From: Mycobacterium sp. GA-1841
GTDB taxonomy: Bacteria; Actinomycetota; Actinomycetes; Mycobacteriales; Mycobacteriaceae
Direction: 5' to 3'
DNA: 64,000 nucleotides
Assembly (NCBI RefSeq): GCF_001954135.1
Contig: NZ_MBEQ01000056.1
Coordinates: 1-64,000 of the forward strand
Positions 47,900 to 57,691 of this stretch are shown piece by piece. The notes beneath the pieces were generated by a model, which searched no databases, was not told the DNA's origin, and saw nothing but the letters and a program-made list of their open reading frames with translations. The position numbers were made by a program, and so were the translations under genes. Position 1 is the first letter of the stretch, and each line of letters starts with the position of its first letter.

Positions 47900-48604
47900 T
47901 CAGCCCGCTTGTGCCGTGAGATGTTCACCGAAGAAGGCGAACACCCGGGACCACGCATCGGCGGTGGCGGCCTCGTTGTAGCCGAAACCGGTGATCCGTA
48001 GAAATGGTTGCCCCGGTAGTTGATTGGCGAAGCTGTGTCCAGCGTCGGGATAGACCTTGATGTCGGCGGCGATGTTCTTGTCGTCGACGACGCGCTGCAA
48101 TCGGTCCGGGGCACCGATGCCCATCGGGTCGCGACGCCCGAAGCTGGCCACGATCGGGCATGAAGCGTCCAAGGTCTGGTCGAGCCGTCGCGGCAGCGGT
48201 GTGCCGTAGAACGGTGCTGACGCGGCAAACCCTTTGGGGCCCATGAGGAGTGCGAACTGTCCGCCCATGCAGAACCCGGCGATGCCGATGGTGCCGGTGC
48301 ACTGGGGGTGCGCGCGCAGGTGGTCTCGGGCGGCCAGGATGTCGTCGAGCGCCCGGCCACGCTGGGTCAGCAGATCGCGGAACACCCGCGTGATACATCT
48401 GGCCCGGCCGCCGCGGGAGTAGAGGTTCGGGGTGAGCGCGAGATAGCCGGCGGCCGCCACGCGTTCGGAGATCGCCTCGTTGTCGGGGCCGTAGCCGATC
48501 GCATCGTGGATGATCACCACACCTGGCCAGGGCCCCGCGCCGGCGGGGATGCCGAGCAGGGCGTCGATCGGGCCGGCCGGGGTGTCCAGGGTGATCGTCG
48601 TCAC
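47900..48604 (-). CDS. Dienelactone hydrolase family protein
   Basis: 234 residues. Alpha/beta hydrolase with a Cys nucleophile in GIAGFCMGGQFALL, Asp in the strand near RRDPMG, and His in DAGHSF. Similar enzymes open dienelactones or act on other esters; the substrate is unknown. Likely last gene of the leftward group PucR-DUF2237-SelO-DLH (27 bases after SelO). Confidence 0.88.
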   Translation of the reverse strand: MTTITLDTPAGPIDALLGIPAGAGPWPGVVIIHDAIGYGPDNEAISERVAAAGYLALTPNLYSRGGRARCITRVFRDLLTQRGRALDDILAARDHLRAHPQCTGTIGIAGFCMGGQFALLMGPKGFAASAPFYGTPLPRRLDQTLDASCPIVASFGRRDPMGIGAPDRLQRVVDDKNIAADIKVYPDAGHSFANQLPGQPFLRITGFGYNEAATADAWSRVFAFFGEHLTAQAG

Positions 48605-48631
48605 CGACCGAGGGTAACCGCTCCTGGGCAG

Positions 48632-50113
48632 TCAGGTTCCGCAGAACGTGCGGTAGGTCCCGAAGTCGGGGGGTGCGGGTGCGGCATGGCGTTCGAGACC
48701 GGGGCGCTGCCGGTACGGGGACGCGACGGCTCCGAGCAGGTCGTGCAGGGGGTGGAGATCGCCGTCGGCGGTGGCTGCGTCGAGCGCTTCCTCGACGAGG
48801 TGGTTGCGGGGAATGTAGAGCGGGTTGACCCGGTCCATCGCCTCGGCGTCGGGATGCAGTGCCAGCCAGCGCCGGCGCCAGCCGTCGAACCCCGGGTCGT
48901 CGAACTCCGGCTGGTCGAACAGCGGCTCGGCCGCACCGCGGGCGATGCCGGCCAGCGCACGCCACGATGAGGTGTAGTCGATTCGGTGCTGTTGAAGCAG
49001 CGTCAGGAATTCCTCGACGAGGGGTTTCGCAATGGTGTCGTCGGTGTCGGCAGGCAGTCCGAGCTTGGCTCGCATGCCGGCCATCCACTTGCTGTCGAAT
49101 TGTGGGCCGAAGCCGTGCAATGCCTCGGTGGCCAGTTCGACCGCGCGCTCGGAGTCGTCGGTAAACAGGGGTAACAAGGCCTCGGCGAAGCGGGCCAGGT
49201 TCCAGGCCGCCACCGTGGGCTGGTTGCCGTAGGCGTAGCGGCCGCCGTGGTCGATCGAGCTGAATACCGTTGCCGGATCGAAGGTTTCCATGAAGGCGCA
49301 GGGCCCGTAGTCGATGGTCTCCCCGGAGATCGTCATGTTGTCGGTGTTCATCACACCGTGCACGAATCCGACCAGCATCCACTGCGCGAGCAGGTCGGCC
49401 TGTGCCGAGACGACCGCTTCGTACAACGCCAGGTACGGATTCTCGGCCTCGGCCGCTTGGGGGTGGTGCCGCGCGATGGCGTGGTCGGCCAGCCGGCGCA
49501 GCAGCCCGAGGTCTCCGGTGGCCTGGGTATGGGCGAAGGCGTACTGGAAGCTGCCGACGCGCAGGTGGCTGGCGGCGATCCGGGCCAGTACCGCGCCGGG
49601 CAGCAACGTCTCGCGCCGGACTTCCCGCCCGGTGGCCACCACGGCCAGCGAACGGGTGGTGGGGATGCCCATGGCGTGCATCGCCTCGCTGACGATGTAC
49701 TCGCGCAGCATGGGTCCGACGGCGGCCAGGCCGTCGCCGCCGCGAGCGAACGGAGTGCGCCCCGAGCCCTTGAGGTGAAGGTCGCGGAGCTGACCCTCGG
49801 GGCCGACGAATTCTCCCAGCAGCAGTGCGCGGCCGTCGCCGAGGCGAGGCACGTATCCGCCGAACTGATGGCCGGCATACGCCTGCGCCACCGGGGTGGC
49901 CCCGGCAGGGACGATGGTGCCCACCAGCAGGCCGAGGCCCTCAGGGCTGCCCAACCAGGCGGCGTCGAGTCCGAGCTCATCGGCCAGCGGCTCGTTGAGT
50001 ACCAACAATCGTGGCACCGGGGCAGTCTCGGCTTGCCACGCGACAGCCATCTCGGGCAGAGCCTGGGCGAAGCGGTTGTCCAGGGCGACGGTCGAGTCGG
50101 GGGCGACGCTCAC
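48632..50113 (-). CDS. selO: Protein adenylyltransferase SelO (YdiU)
   Basis: 493 residues, GTG start. Pseudokinase-fold enzyme that transfers AMP from inverted ATP to protein hydroxyls, linked to redox stress. Landmarks: [37 protein letters not shown] (ATP loop with Lys), [17 protein letters not shown] (catalytic loop) and DYGPCAFME (metal Asp). The C-terminal Cys (RTFCGT) fits the redox-switch cysteine of bacterial SelO. Confidence 0.93.
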   Translation of the reverse strand: MSVAPDSTVALDNRFAQALPEMAVAWQAETAPVPRLLVLNEPLADELGLDAAWLGSPEGLGLLVGTIVPAGATPVAQAYAGHQFGGYVPRLGDGRALLLGEFVGPEGQLRDLHLKGSGRTPFARGGDGLAAVGPMLREYIVSEAMHAMGIPTTRSLAVVATGREVRRETLLPGAVLARIAASHLRVGSFQYAFAHTQATGDLGLLRRLADHAIARHHPQAAEAENPYLALYEAVVSAQADLLAQWMLVGFVHGVMNTDNMTISGETIDYGPCAFMETFDPATVFSSIDHGGRYAYGNQPTVAAWNLARFAEALLPLFTDDSERAVELATEALHGFGPQFDSKWMAGMRAKLGLPADTDDTIAKPLVEEFLTLLQQHRIDYTSSWRALAGIARGAAEPLFDQPEFDDPGFDGWRRRWLALHPDAEAMDRVNPLYIPRNHLVEEALDAATADGDLHPLHDLLGAVASPYRQRPGLERHAAPAPPDFGTYRTFCGT

Positions 50114-50132
50114 TCTTCGAGCCTACGGAGCG

Positions 50133-50519
50133 TCAGAGGCTGCCCAGGTCGTCGGGCACATCGACGGCGTACTGCTGAAGGACCTCGAGGGGAATCAGCT
50201 CCAAGGTGCGTTCGTGGGTGGCGGCCAACACGACCGGGGCGGCCTGGCCGTCTTGATGGGCCCGCAGCCAGTTGGCCGCCGTGACGCACCAGCGGTCTCC
50301 GGGCGCCAGGCCGGGGAAGCGGAAGTGTGGTGCCGGGGTCGACAGGTCATTGCCGATGGACTGCTGATGGGCCAGGAATTCGGCGGTCACCACGGCGCAG
50401 ATGGTGTGCCGGCCGGCATCGGCGTCGCCGGTCGAGCAGCACCCGTCGCGGTAGAAGCCGGTGAGCGGGTCGGTGCTGCACTCTTCGAGCGGTCCGCCGA
50501 GGACATTGCGATCTGCCAT
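50133..50519 (-). CDS. DUF2237 family protein
   Basis: 128 residues. Family signature NVLGGPLEECSTDPLTGFYRDGCC, then HTICAVVTAEFLAHQQSIGNDL and PGLAPGDRWCVTAANW. Usual full length. No proven function. Lies 19 bases before selO and 15 after PucR, probably co-transcribed. Confidence 0.9.
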   Translation of the reverse strand: MADRNVLGGPLEECSTDPLTGFYRDGCCSTGDADAGRHTICAVVTAEFLAHQQSIGNDLSTPAPHFRFPGLAPGDRWCVTAANWLRAHQDGQAAPVVLAATHERTLELIPLEVLQQYAVDVPDDLGSL

Positions 50520-50534
50520 CGCCCAAGTATGAGG

Positions 50535-52139
50535 TCAGCGTGGCGGCGCCGGGGTCGCACTGCGCTGTGCGTCGAGGATCAGCAGTGCCACGTGCAGCGA
50601 CGTCATCGATTCTCCGTCATCGAGGTTGACCCCGAGGCGACGTTCGATCGAGGACAGCCGGCTGTAGAGCGCCGGGCGGCTCATGTGGAGCCGTTTGGCC
50701 AGCGCCGACTTGTTGCCGGCGAGCTCCAGGTAGCCGCGCAACACGGCCACGTCGTCACTGCCGTGCTCGGCATCGTGGATCAGCAGGTCCTTGAGTTCGG
50801 TTTCGGCGAACGTCTGAACCCGCGGATCGTCGAGCAACAACGTGATCAGTCCGCGCAGCCGGACGTCGGAGGCACGCACGAATGGGCGCGGCAGATCCGA
50901 CATGGACGCCGCCACCTCGGCGACGTGGGCCGCTTCGCGTAGGCCGTGGACCGCGTCGGCGAACGCGCCGGCGGTGCTGCCGACGGCGATGACGACCTTG
51001 TCGGCGTCACCGCCGCGGGCGATGGCCTCACGCCAGCCCTCGGCCAGCCGGCTCAACGTGGTGTCGACGCCGGCCCCGCGCCGCGGATTCATGGCCAGCA
51101 CCAGACCGATCTCACCGTCCCGGCGAATTGAGCAGATCGCGCTGTGCCCTTGGGATTTCACGCTGTGGGTGACCGCGTCGAGGATGCGGATGTTGCGGCG
51201 CTGGGTGCTGACGGGATCGAGTCGGTCCGGTGGTGCGCCGACCCGGACGGTGGCCGGGAGGTAGGACCCGGCGGCACGCAGGCCCAGCGCCAGCGCCCGG
51301 GCATCGGCCTCGCGGTCGTCGGCGATCCGGCCGCCCAACACGTCGTCGATCAGCCCGCTCTGCGCCTGGTGTTCGAGTCCCGACCGCCCCCGCTCGGCCA
51401 TCCGGTGCAGGGCCAGTGCCTGCGCGGCCCGTTCCAGCACCATCTTGGTTTTGGCCGGGGCGGCCGGGGCGTGCGGAACGATGAGTCGCCCCCATTCCTC
51501 GGTGCGCGGCCCGACGGCGGTGGTTGCCCACGGCTCGGTCATCGCCCGGGACCGACGTTGCCAGTCGGTGAGCACGGTGGTGGCCGCCTCGCCGCGCGGA
51601 GAGATCGCCAGCACCTGCCGGGACAGGTCCTCCAGTACCACCGACTCGTCGGTCATCTCGGCGGCTGCGCGCACGATGTCGGCCATCGACGGGCGTTTCA
51701 TGCTGAGCTCGGTGAAGGTCTGGTGGGTGCGGTGGGCGAACTCGAGTTCCTCGTACTGGTCGGCGACGATCAGCCGGTGCACCGCCTCGGTGACCTCGAC
51801 GAACTTCGTCTCCCGGTGCAGCACCACCAGCGCCAGACCGAGCGTCTGGGCCATGTTGCCGACGCTGGCCGGAAGCGATTGGATGCGGGTGCCGAGTTCC
51901 ACCACCACTCCGACGACGCCCGCTCGCTGCATCCGGCGCAGGTAGTCCCGCGGCGCAGCCGACAACGCCGCGCCGGTGGTGAGCACCAACTCACCGCCCT
52001 GCAGCAGACCGGCGAGGTCGGGCATGTCGCTGACGTGGACCCAGCGCACCGGGCGGTCCAGTTGCTGGGCGCTGAGCACCTCGGGTTCGCCGGCCTGCAC
52101 CACCGGCAGCCCGACGATGTCGCGGACGGTTGGGATCAT
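50535..52139 (-). CDS. PucR family transcriptional regulator
   Basis: 534 residues from ATG 52139 (starts IPTVRDIVGLPVVQ); the frame reads on to 52265 across the divergent promoter. Order: N-terminal PucR sensing domain (DLAGLLQGGELVLTTG), GGDEF-like middle (about 300-420), C-terminal helix-turn-helix (AVLRGYLELAGNKSALAKRL, SRPALYSRLSSIERRLGVNL). Probably activates the divergent mmsA-aminotransferase pair in response to the substrate, as PucR-type regulators do. A palindrome touches its start codon. Confidence 0.9.
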   Translation of the reverse strand: MIPTVRDIVGLPVVQAGEPEVLSAQQLDRPVRWVHVSDMPDLAGLLQGGELVLTTGAALSAAPRDYLRRMQRAGVVGVVVELGTRIQSLPASVGNMAQTLGLALVVLHRETKFVEVTEAVHRLIVADQYEELEFAHRTHQTFTELSMKRPSMADIVRAAAEMTDESVVLEDLSRQVLAISPRGEAATTVLTDWQRRSRAMTEPWATTAVGPRTEEWGRLIVPHAPAAPAKTKMVLERAAQALALHRMAERGRSGLEHQAQSGLIDDVLGGRIADDREADARALALGLRAAGSYLPATVRVGAPPDRLDPVSTQRRNIRILDAVTHSVKSQGHSAICSIRRDGEIGLVLAMNPRRGAGVDTTLSRLAEGWREAIARGGDADKVVIAVGSTAGAFADAVHGLREAAHVAEVAASMSDLPRPFVRASDVRLRGLITLLLDDPRVQTFAETELKDLLIHDAEHGSDDVAVLRGYLELAGNKSALAKRLHMSRPALYSRLSSIERRLGVNLDDGESMTSLHVALLILDAQRSATPAPPR

Positions 52140-52140
52140 T

Positions 52141-52153
52141 TTACAAAGTGTAA
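52141..52153. promoter_or_regulatory. Inverted repeat in the pucR-mmsA intergenic region
   Basis: TTACA-AAG-TGTAA, perfect five-base arms in an A/T-rich patch that is unusual for this GC-rich genome. It begins one base from the PucR ATG and lies about 100 bases before mmsA, a likely PucR operator. Confidence 0.45.
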
Positions 52154-52251
52154 TAAATCTGGAGTTCTGCCTTACGGGATGTTTGGCTGCATGACGCCGT
52201 TGCCGGCCCAGAGTAATAGCAGTACTCACCGCCATAGGAAGGTTCGCAACC

Positions 52252-53754
52252 ATGAGCAATGTCATTCAGCACTGGCGCGACGGCAAGGTATTTGCCGGCA
52301 GCTCCTCTGCCACCGCTCCGGTGACCAATCCGGCGACCGGTGCGGTCACCGGCGAGCTCGCGTTGGCCAGTGTCGATGACGCACGCGCCGTGATCGACGC
52401 CGCGGTCGCGGCGTTCCCGGCCTGGCGTGATGCCTCGCTGACCAAGCGCACGTCGGTACTGTTCGCCTTTCGCGAGCTGCTCAACGCCCGCAAGGAAGAA
52501 CTGGCCGCCATCATCACCAGCGAGCACGGCAAGGTGCTCTCCGATGCGCTCGGCGAGGTGAGCCGGGGCCTGGAGGTTGTCGAATACGCTTGCGGTATCC
52601 CGAATCTGGTCAAGGGCGGATTCACCGAAAACGCCTCGACCAAGGTCGACGTGCACTCGGTGCTGCAGCCGCTGGGGCCGGTCGCCATCATCTCGCCGTT
52701 CAACTTCCCGGCCATGGTGCCGATGTGGTTCTTCCCGATCGCCATCGCTGCGGGCAACACCGTGGTGCTCAAGCCGTCGGAGAAGGATCCCAGCGCCTCG
52801 CTGTGGATGGCTGAGCTCTGGAAGGAAGCCGGCCTGCCCGACGGTGTGTTCAACGTGCTGCAGGGCGACAAGACCGCGGTCGACGAGCTGCTGACCAACC
52901 CCAAGATCAAGGCGGTGTCCTTCGTCGGCTCCACCCCGATCGCGCAGTACGTGTACGCCACCGCCACCGCGGCCGGCAAGCGGGTGCAGGCGCTGGGCGG
53001 GGCCAAGAACCACGCGGTGATCCTGCCGGATGCCGATCTGGATCTGGCCGCCGATGCGATGATCAACGCCGGTTTCGGTTCGGCCGGCGAGCGCTGCATG
53101 GCCGTGTCGGCCTGTGTGGCCGTCGGCCCGATCGCCGACGACCTGGTGGCCAAGATCGCCGAGCGCGCCACCACCATCAAAACCGGTGACGGAACCAAGG
53201 ATTCGGACATGGGCCCGCTGGTCACCAAGGCCCACCGGGACAAGGTGGCGGCCTACATCGACGCCGGCGAGGCCGACGGGGCCAAGGTTGTGGTCGACGG
53301 CCGCACCGTGCTCGACGGGGCCGGCCAGAGAGATCCGGCGGGCTTCTGGCTGGGCCCGACCCTGCTGGACAACGTCACCACCGACATGAGCGTCTACACC
53401 GACGAGATCTTCGGCCCGGTGCTCGCGGTACTGCGGGTGGAGACCTACGACGAGGCCCTCGAACTGATCAACAACAACCCCTACGGCAACGGCACCGCGA
53501 TCTTCACCAACGACGGTGGGGCCGCGCGGCGCTTCCAGAACGAGGTCGAGGTGGGCATGGTCGGCATCAACGTGCCGATCCCGGTTCCCATGTCCTACTA
53601 CAGCTTTGGCGGATGGAAGGCCTCGCTGTTCGGCGACAGCCACGCCCACGGCGCCGAAGGGGTGCACTTCTTCACCCGCACCAAGGCCATCACCACCCGC
53701 TGGCTGGACCCCAGCCACGGCGGCATCAACCTCGGCTTCCCCGAGAACAAGTGA
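52252..53754 (+). CDS. mmsA: Methylmalonate-semialdehyde dehydrogenase (CoA-acylating)
   Basis: 500 residues. Oxidises methylmalonate or malonate semialdehyde to propionyl- or acetyl-CoA. ALDH-fold motifs: FNFPAMVPMWFFPIA (NAD-binding lead-in), FVGSTPIAQYVY, EALGGAKNHAVIL and catalytic Cys in FGSAGERCMAVSACV. The NFP-M-P-WF pattern and the final PxxMxYYSFGG are specific to MMSDH. Acts downstream of valine, beta-alanine or thymine breakdown. ATG with AGGAAGG upstream. Confidence 0.93.
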   Translation: MSNVIQHWRDGKVFAGSSSATAPVTNPATGAVTGELALASVDDARAVIDAAVAAFPAWRDASLTKRTSVLFAFRELLNARKEELAAIITSEHGKVLSDALGEVSRGLEVVEYACGIPNLVKGGFTENASTKVDVHSVLQPLGPVAIISPFNFPAMVPMWFFPIAIAAGNTVVLKPSEKDPSASLWMAELWKEAGLPDGVFNVLQGDKTAVDELLTNPKIKAVSFVGSTPIAQYVYATATAAGKRVQALGGAKNHAVILPDADLDLAADAMINAGFGSAGERCMAVSACVAVGPIADDLVAKIAERATTIKTGDGTKDSDMGPLVTKAHRDKVAAYIDAGEADGAKVVVDGRTVLDGAGQRDPAGFWLGPTLLDNVTTDMSVYTDEIFGPVLAVLRVETYDEALELINNNPYGNGTAIFTNDGGAARRFQNEVEVGMVGINVPIPVPMSYYSFGGWKASLFGDSHAHGAEGVHFFTRTKAITTRWLDPSHGGINLGFPENK

Positions 53755-53767
53755 GAGAATTCCAGCC

Positions 53768-55153
53768 ATGACTGTGACTCAAGAGTCTGCCGTGCTGCCC
53801 AACGGGTTGACCGTCGAGGCGGCCAAGGCCGAGGCCGCGCGCGCCTACGAACTCGACCGCGCGCACGTGTTCCACTCCTGGTCGGCGCAGGAGGAGATCT
53901 CGCCGATGACCGTCACCGCCGCCCAGGGGTCCTACCTGTGGGACGGCGACGGTAACCGGCTGCTGGACTTCTCCAGCCAGCTGGTCAACACCAACATCGG
54001 CCACCAGCACCCGAAAGTGGTTGCCGCCGTTGCCGAACAGGCCGCCAAGCTGTGCACGGTGGCCCCGCAGTACGCGAACCTGGCCCGCTCGGAGGCGGCC
54101 CGGCTGATCGCCGAGCGCACCCCCGGTGAACTGAACAAGGTGTTCTTCACCAACGGCGGTGCCGACGCGGTCGAGCATGCGGTGCGGATGGCCCGGCTGC
54201 ACACCGGTCGCTACAAGGTGCTGTCCCGCTACCGCGCCTACCACGGCGGCACCGACACCGCGATCAACCTGACCGGTGACCCGCGCCGCTGGCCGAACGA
54301 CCGCGGCAACGCCGGCATCGTGCACTTCAACGGGCCGTTCCTGTACCGCTCGTCGTTCTACGCCGAGACCGAGGAACAGGAATCGCAGCGCGCGCTGGAG
54401 TACCTCGACAAGCTGATCCAGATGGAGGGCCCGTCCACCATCGCCGCGATCATCCTGGAGTCGATCCCGGGCACCGCGGGCATCATGGTGCCCCCGCCGG
54501 GATACATGGCCGGGGTGCGGGAGATCTGCGACCGTTACGGCATCGTGTTCATCGCCGACGAGGTGATGGCCGGCTTCGGTCGCAGCGGAAAGTGGTTCTC
54601 CATCGAGCATTTCGATGTGGTTCCGGACCTGATGACGTTCGCCAAGGGCGTGAACTCCGGTTACGTCCCGCTCGGCGGGGTGGCGATCAGCCCGGCCATC
54701 TACGAGACGTTCGCGCATCGGTCCTACCCGGGTGGGCTGACCTACTCCGGGCACCCGCTGGCCACCGCGGCCGCCGTCGCCACCATCAACGCGATGGCCG
54801 ACGAGGGCATGGTCGAGAACGCGGCCAAGATCGGTGCCGAGGTGCTCGGACCCGGCCTGGCCGAGTTGGCGGCCAAGCACCGCAGCGTCGGTGAGGTGCG
54901 CGGCATGGGTGTCTTCTGGGCCGTCGAGCTCGTGGCCAACCAGGAGACCCGCGAGCCGCTGGCGCCTTACGGTGGTTCCAGCCCGGCGATGAACGCGGTG
55001 ATCGGCGCGTGCAAGGCCAACGGTCTGCTGCCGTTCGCCAACTTCAACCGCATCCACGTGGTGCCGCCGTGCAACGTCTCGGCGGAGGAGGCCCGTGAGG
55101 GTCTGGCGATCCTGGACAAAGCGCTCGACGTCGCGGATCAGCACGCCAACTGA
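53768..55153 (+). CDS. Class III omega-aminotransferase (beta-alanine-pyruvate type)
   Basis: 461 residues. PLP enzyme; the cofactor Lys is in MTFAKGVNSGYVPLGG, the Asp in IVFIADEVMAGFGRSGKWF. N-terminal LDRAHVFHSWSAQEEISPM and SSQLVNTNIGHQHPKV are typical. Pairing with mmsA suggests beta-alanine to malonate semialdehyde to acetyl-CoA, though 4-aminobutyrate or taurine-like amines are also possible. It follows mmsA by 13 bases and ends before a strong terminator. Confidence 0.9.
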   Translation: MTVTQESAVLPNGLTVEAAKAEAARAYELDRAHVFHSWSAQEEISPMTVTAAQGSYLWDGDGNRLLDFSSQLVNTNIGHQHPKVVAAVAEQAAKLCTVAPQYANLARSEAARLIAERTPGELNKVFFTNGGADAVEHAVRMARLHTGRYKVLSRYRAYHGGTDTAINLTGDPRRWPNDRGNAGIVHFNGPFLYRSSFYAETEEQESQRALEYLDKLIQMEGPSTIAAIILESIPGTAGIMVPPPGYMAGVREICDRYGIVFIADEVMAGFGRSGKWFSIEHFDVVPDLMTFAKGVNSGYVPLGGVAISPAIYETFAHRSYPGGLTYSGHPLATAAAVATINAMADEGMVENAAKIGAEVLGPGLAELAAKHRSVGEVRGMGVFWAVELVANQETREPLAPYGGSSPAMNAVIGACKANGLLPFANFNRIHVVPPCNVSAEEAREGLAILDKALDVADQHAN

Positions 55154-55170
55154 TCACTGCTCGAACGATG

Positions 55171-55201
55171 GCCCGGCCCTGCGGTTTTCGCAGTGCCGGG
55201 C
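55171..55201. terminator. Stem-loop terminator between convergent genes
   Basis: GCCCGGC-C-CTGCG, loop GTTTT, CGCAG-T-GCCGGGC: twelve paired bases with one mismatch, between the aminotransferase stop (55153) and the stop of the coiled-coil gene (55211). Confidence 0.75.
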
Positions 55202-55210
55202 CGTCGGCGT

Positions 55211-55498
55211 TCAGTGGCCGCGGTTGCCCTCGATGATCAGGTTCTTGATCTCGGCGAGGTGCTCATCGACCGAACGCAGGCGGGCGCGGGTCTCCTGACG
55301 GAAATCGGTGAGTTCGCGCTCGACCGAGCTGAGGCGCCCTTCGACCGCCGTGAGGCGCCCATTCGTCGATGTCAGGCTCAGCCCGTGGTCGCGCTGATTG
55401 GCGCCGAGCGCATTGACCGCTGCAAGCACGGCGCGGTAGTCGAAGCGATCCGCCTCCAACGCAGCGACGCGAGCCTCGAGATCATCCAACGCGGCCAT
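55211..55498 (-). CDS. Small coiled-coil protein
   Basis: 95 residues from ATG 55498. Nearly all heptad repeat: LDDLEARVAALEADR, TAVEGRLSSVERELTDF, ARLRSVDEHLAEIK. No other domain. Resembles short coiled-coil proteins of mycobacteria of unknown function. The terminator at its 3' end supports a real transcript. Confidence 0.6.
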   Translation of the reverse strand: MAALDDLEARVAALEADRFDYRAVLAAVNALGANQRDHGLSLTSTNGRLTAVEGRLSSVERELTDFRQETRARLRSVDEHLAEIKNLIIEGNRGH

Positions 55499-55603
55499 CG
55501 CCCCATCGTAAGAGCGGGCGGAGGTGCCGGCCATGCCATCGCCACACTCGGTGGATAACTCCGTTGGCCCGTGATCCGCGGCGCGAATTGGGACACTGGA
55601 CCG

Positions 55604-56377
55604 GTGCGTTCACCTGCCCAGTGCTGGCTCACCGACATGGACGGCGTCCTGGTGCGCGAGGAACACGCGCTACCAGGCGCCGCGGAATTCCTGCAGACCC
55701 TGACCGACAAGCAGCGGCCATTCCTGGTGCTGACAAACAACTCGATCTTCACGCCACGGGATCTGGCCGCTCGGCTGGCCCGCTCGGGACTGCTTGTGCC
55801 GGAGACGGCGATCTGGACCTCGGCCCTGGCCACCGCGGCGTTCCTGGCCGATCAGCAACCGGGCGGCTCGGCGTATGTGATCGGTGAGGCCGGTTTGACC
55901 ACTGCGCTGCACGAATCGGGCTACACCCTGACCGATATCGATCCCGATTATGTGGTGCTGGGGGAGACCCGCACGTATTCGTTCGAAGCGATCACCAAGG
56001 CGATCCGGCTGATCCTCGGCGGCGCCCGGTTCATCGCCACCAATCCCGACGTCACCGGTCCCTCGGCGGAAGGCCCGTTGCCCGCCACCGGTTCGGTCGC
56101 GGCGATGATCACCAGGGCCACCGGCCGTGAACCGTATTTCGTCGGCAAGCCCAACCCGATGATGTTCCGCAGCGCGCTCAACCGGATCGAGGCGCACTCG
56201 GAGAACACCGTGATGGTGGGCGACCGGATGGACACCGATGTGGTGGCCGGTATCGAGGCAGGCTTGGACACCATCCTGGTGCTCACCGGCTCCACCACGG
56301 TTGCCGACATCGAGCGCTATCCGTTCCGGCCCAGCCGCGTGTTGCCGTCGATCGCCGAGGCAATCCAACTGATCTGA
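55604..56377 (+). CDS. HAD-IIA family phosphatase (NagD-like)
   Basis: 257 residues from GTG 55604; an in-frame GTG at 55571 would add 11 residues. Motif I is LTDMDGVLV (DxDGV), motif II is VLTNNS, and motif IV is MVGDRMDTDVVAGIEAG. The C2-type cap lies between (about 80-180). NagD-type enzymes dephosphorylate nucleotides or small sugar phosphates. The substrate is unknown. The frame opens divergently from the coiled-coil gene. Confidence 0.88.
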   Translation: MRSPAQCWLTDMDGVLVREEHALPGAAEFLQTLTDKQRPFLVLTNNSIFTPRDLAARLARSGLLVPETAIWTSALATAAFLADQQPGGSAYVIGEAGLTTALHESGYTLTDIDPDYVVLGETRTYSFEAITKAIRLILGGARFIATNPDVTGPSAEGPLPATGSVAAMITRATGREPYFVGKPNPMMFRSALNRIEAHSENTVMVGDRMDTDVVAGIEAGLDTILVLTGSTTVADIERYPFRPSRVLPSIAEAIQLI

Positions 56378-56469
56378 CGCTCGACGGCCATTGCCGGAGG
56401 ATGCTGTGGCGCGGTCACAAAACGGCAACGGCCGCGAATTGGCAACGAAATAACACTGCGGGCCGCTGA

Positions 56470-56490
56470 TCGCATAGAGTATCCAATATT
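56470..56490. promoter_or_regulatory. GntR-type operator, site 1 (before the GntR gene)
   Basis: TCG-C-ATA, GAG, then TATCCAATATT. It is 19 of 21 bases identical to site 3 and shares the TATCCAA arm with site 2. It ends 17 bases before the GntR ATG, consistent with autoregulation. Confidence 0.65.
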
Positions 56491-56507
56491 AGCGAAAGCG
56501 AGAACCG

Positions 56508-57233
56508 ATGCCACCGCGAACAGCCACCCGGCGCACAGCCGCAGCATCCGATACCGCCACGGGAGCGCGCTCGGACTTCGTCCGACCCAAGACCGCCCAG
56601 CAGGCTGTGGCCGAGGCGCTGCGTCGGGACATCACCAGTGGCAAGCTCGCACCCGGCAGCTGGATCGTGCAGGAGAGCCTCGCCGAACAATTCGGCATGT
56701 CCCGGATACCGGTACGCGAGGCGCTGAAAACGCTTGAGGCCGAGGAATACATCACCTACGTGCCGCACAGTGGGTACCGCGTCGCCCAGCTCGGGCTCGA
56801 CGAACTCGTCGAGGTGTTCCGGATCCGCGACATCCTCGAAGCCGAACTCATCCGCGATGCCATGCCGGCCGTCACCGATGAGCTGATCGGTGCGATGCGC
56901 GAGCAGATGGCCGTGATGGACCAAGCGGCCGCCGACGGTGACCTGATCGCGGTGGGGCTGGCCAACCGGCAGTTCCATTTCCTGACCTTCGAGGCCAGCC
57001 GGATGGCCCGCACCAAGCGCATCGTCACCCAACTGTGGAACACCGCCGATGCCTATCGGCCGATGTATGCCCACCTGATGGACCTCGAGCAGGTCAACAG
57101 TGAACATGTGCTGCTGGTCGAGGCAATGGCCGCCCGTGACATCGACCGCGTGGTCGCGCTGAATCATCAGCACCGCATGCACGCCATTGCTCATCTGCAC
57201 ACGGTGTTCGGAGACGCGGAACCCGGCGAATGA
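56508..57233 (+). CDS. GntR family regulator, FCD (FadR/VanR-like) type
   Basis: 241 residues. Winged helix at about 30-95: EALRRDITSGKLAPGSWIVQESLAEQF, then MSRIPVREALKTLEAE, the GntR recognition helix. The FCD ligand domain follows (VFRIRDILEAELIRDAM ... NRQFHFLTFEAS ... MAARDIDRVVALNHQHR) with His residues that often hold a metal and carboxylate ligand. Probably a repressor of this cluster. RidA overlaps its stop by four bases (ATGA). Confidence 0.93.
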   Translation: MPPRTATRRTAAASDTATGARSDFVRPKTAQQAVAEALRRDITSGKLAPGSWIVQESLAEQFGMSRIPVREALKTLEAEEYITYVPHSGYRVAQLGLDELVEVFRIRDILEAELIRDAMPAVTDELIGAMREQMAVMDQAAADGDLIAVGLANRQFHFLTFEASRMARTKRIVTQLWNTADAYRPMYAHLMDLEQVNSEHVLLVEAMAARDIDRVVALNHQHRMHAIAHLHTVFGDAEPGE

Positions 57234-57691
57234 GTGCCCGGGAACGCTTGGCGGAGTTGGGAATCGACCTTCCTGCGCCGGCGCAGCCGAAGGGGTCGTA
57301 CTTTCCGAGCCGTCGATGTGGTGACCAGCTGTGGATCTCGGGGACGACCGCGCGGCGGCCCGAGGATCCGGGCGCGGTCGGGGTGGTCGGTGCTGATGTC
57401 ACGGCCGAACAGGCGACTGTGCAGGCGCGGCTGGCGGCGCTCAATCTTGTCGCGGCGCTCGATGCGGCCGTCGGCTTGGATGCCGTGACCGCCCTGGTGC
57501 ATCTACGTGGTTTTGTGCGCGCCACCTCCGAGTTCGATGCGCACCCTGGAGTAATCGACGGGGCGTCGACACTGCTGCTGGATGTGTTCGGCGAGGAGTG
57601 CGGGGTCCATGCCCGCACCGCGATCGGGGTGGCATCGTTGCCGGGCGGCGCGTGTGTGGAGCTCGAACTCGTCGCGGCCGTGCGCGGCTGA
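57230..57691 (+). CDS. RidA/YjgF family protein
   Basis: 153 residues. RidA enzymes hydrolyse reactive enamines or imines, or related aminoacrylates. The conserved Arg before the C-terminal strand is present in HARTAIGVASLPGGACVELEL; N-terminal part SYFPSRRCGDQLWISGTTA. It is longer than housekeeping RidA (about 130) and nearer a pathway-specific subgroup. Coupled to the regulator, it may clear an unstable intermediate. Convergent with coxG with no gap. Confidence 0.85.
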   Translation: MSARERLAELGIDLPAPAQPKGSYFPSRRCGDQLWISGTTARRPEDPGAVGVVGADVTAEQATVQARLAALNLVAALDAAVGLDAVTALVHLRGFVRATSEFDAHPGVIDGASTLLLDVFGEECGVHARTAIGVASLPGGACVELELVAAVRG

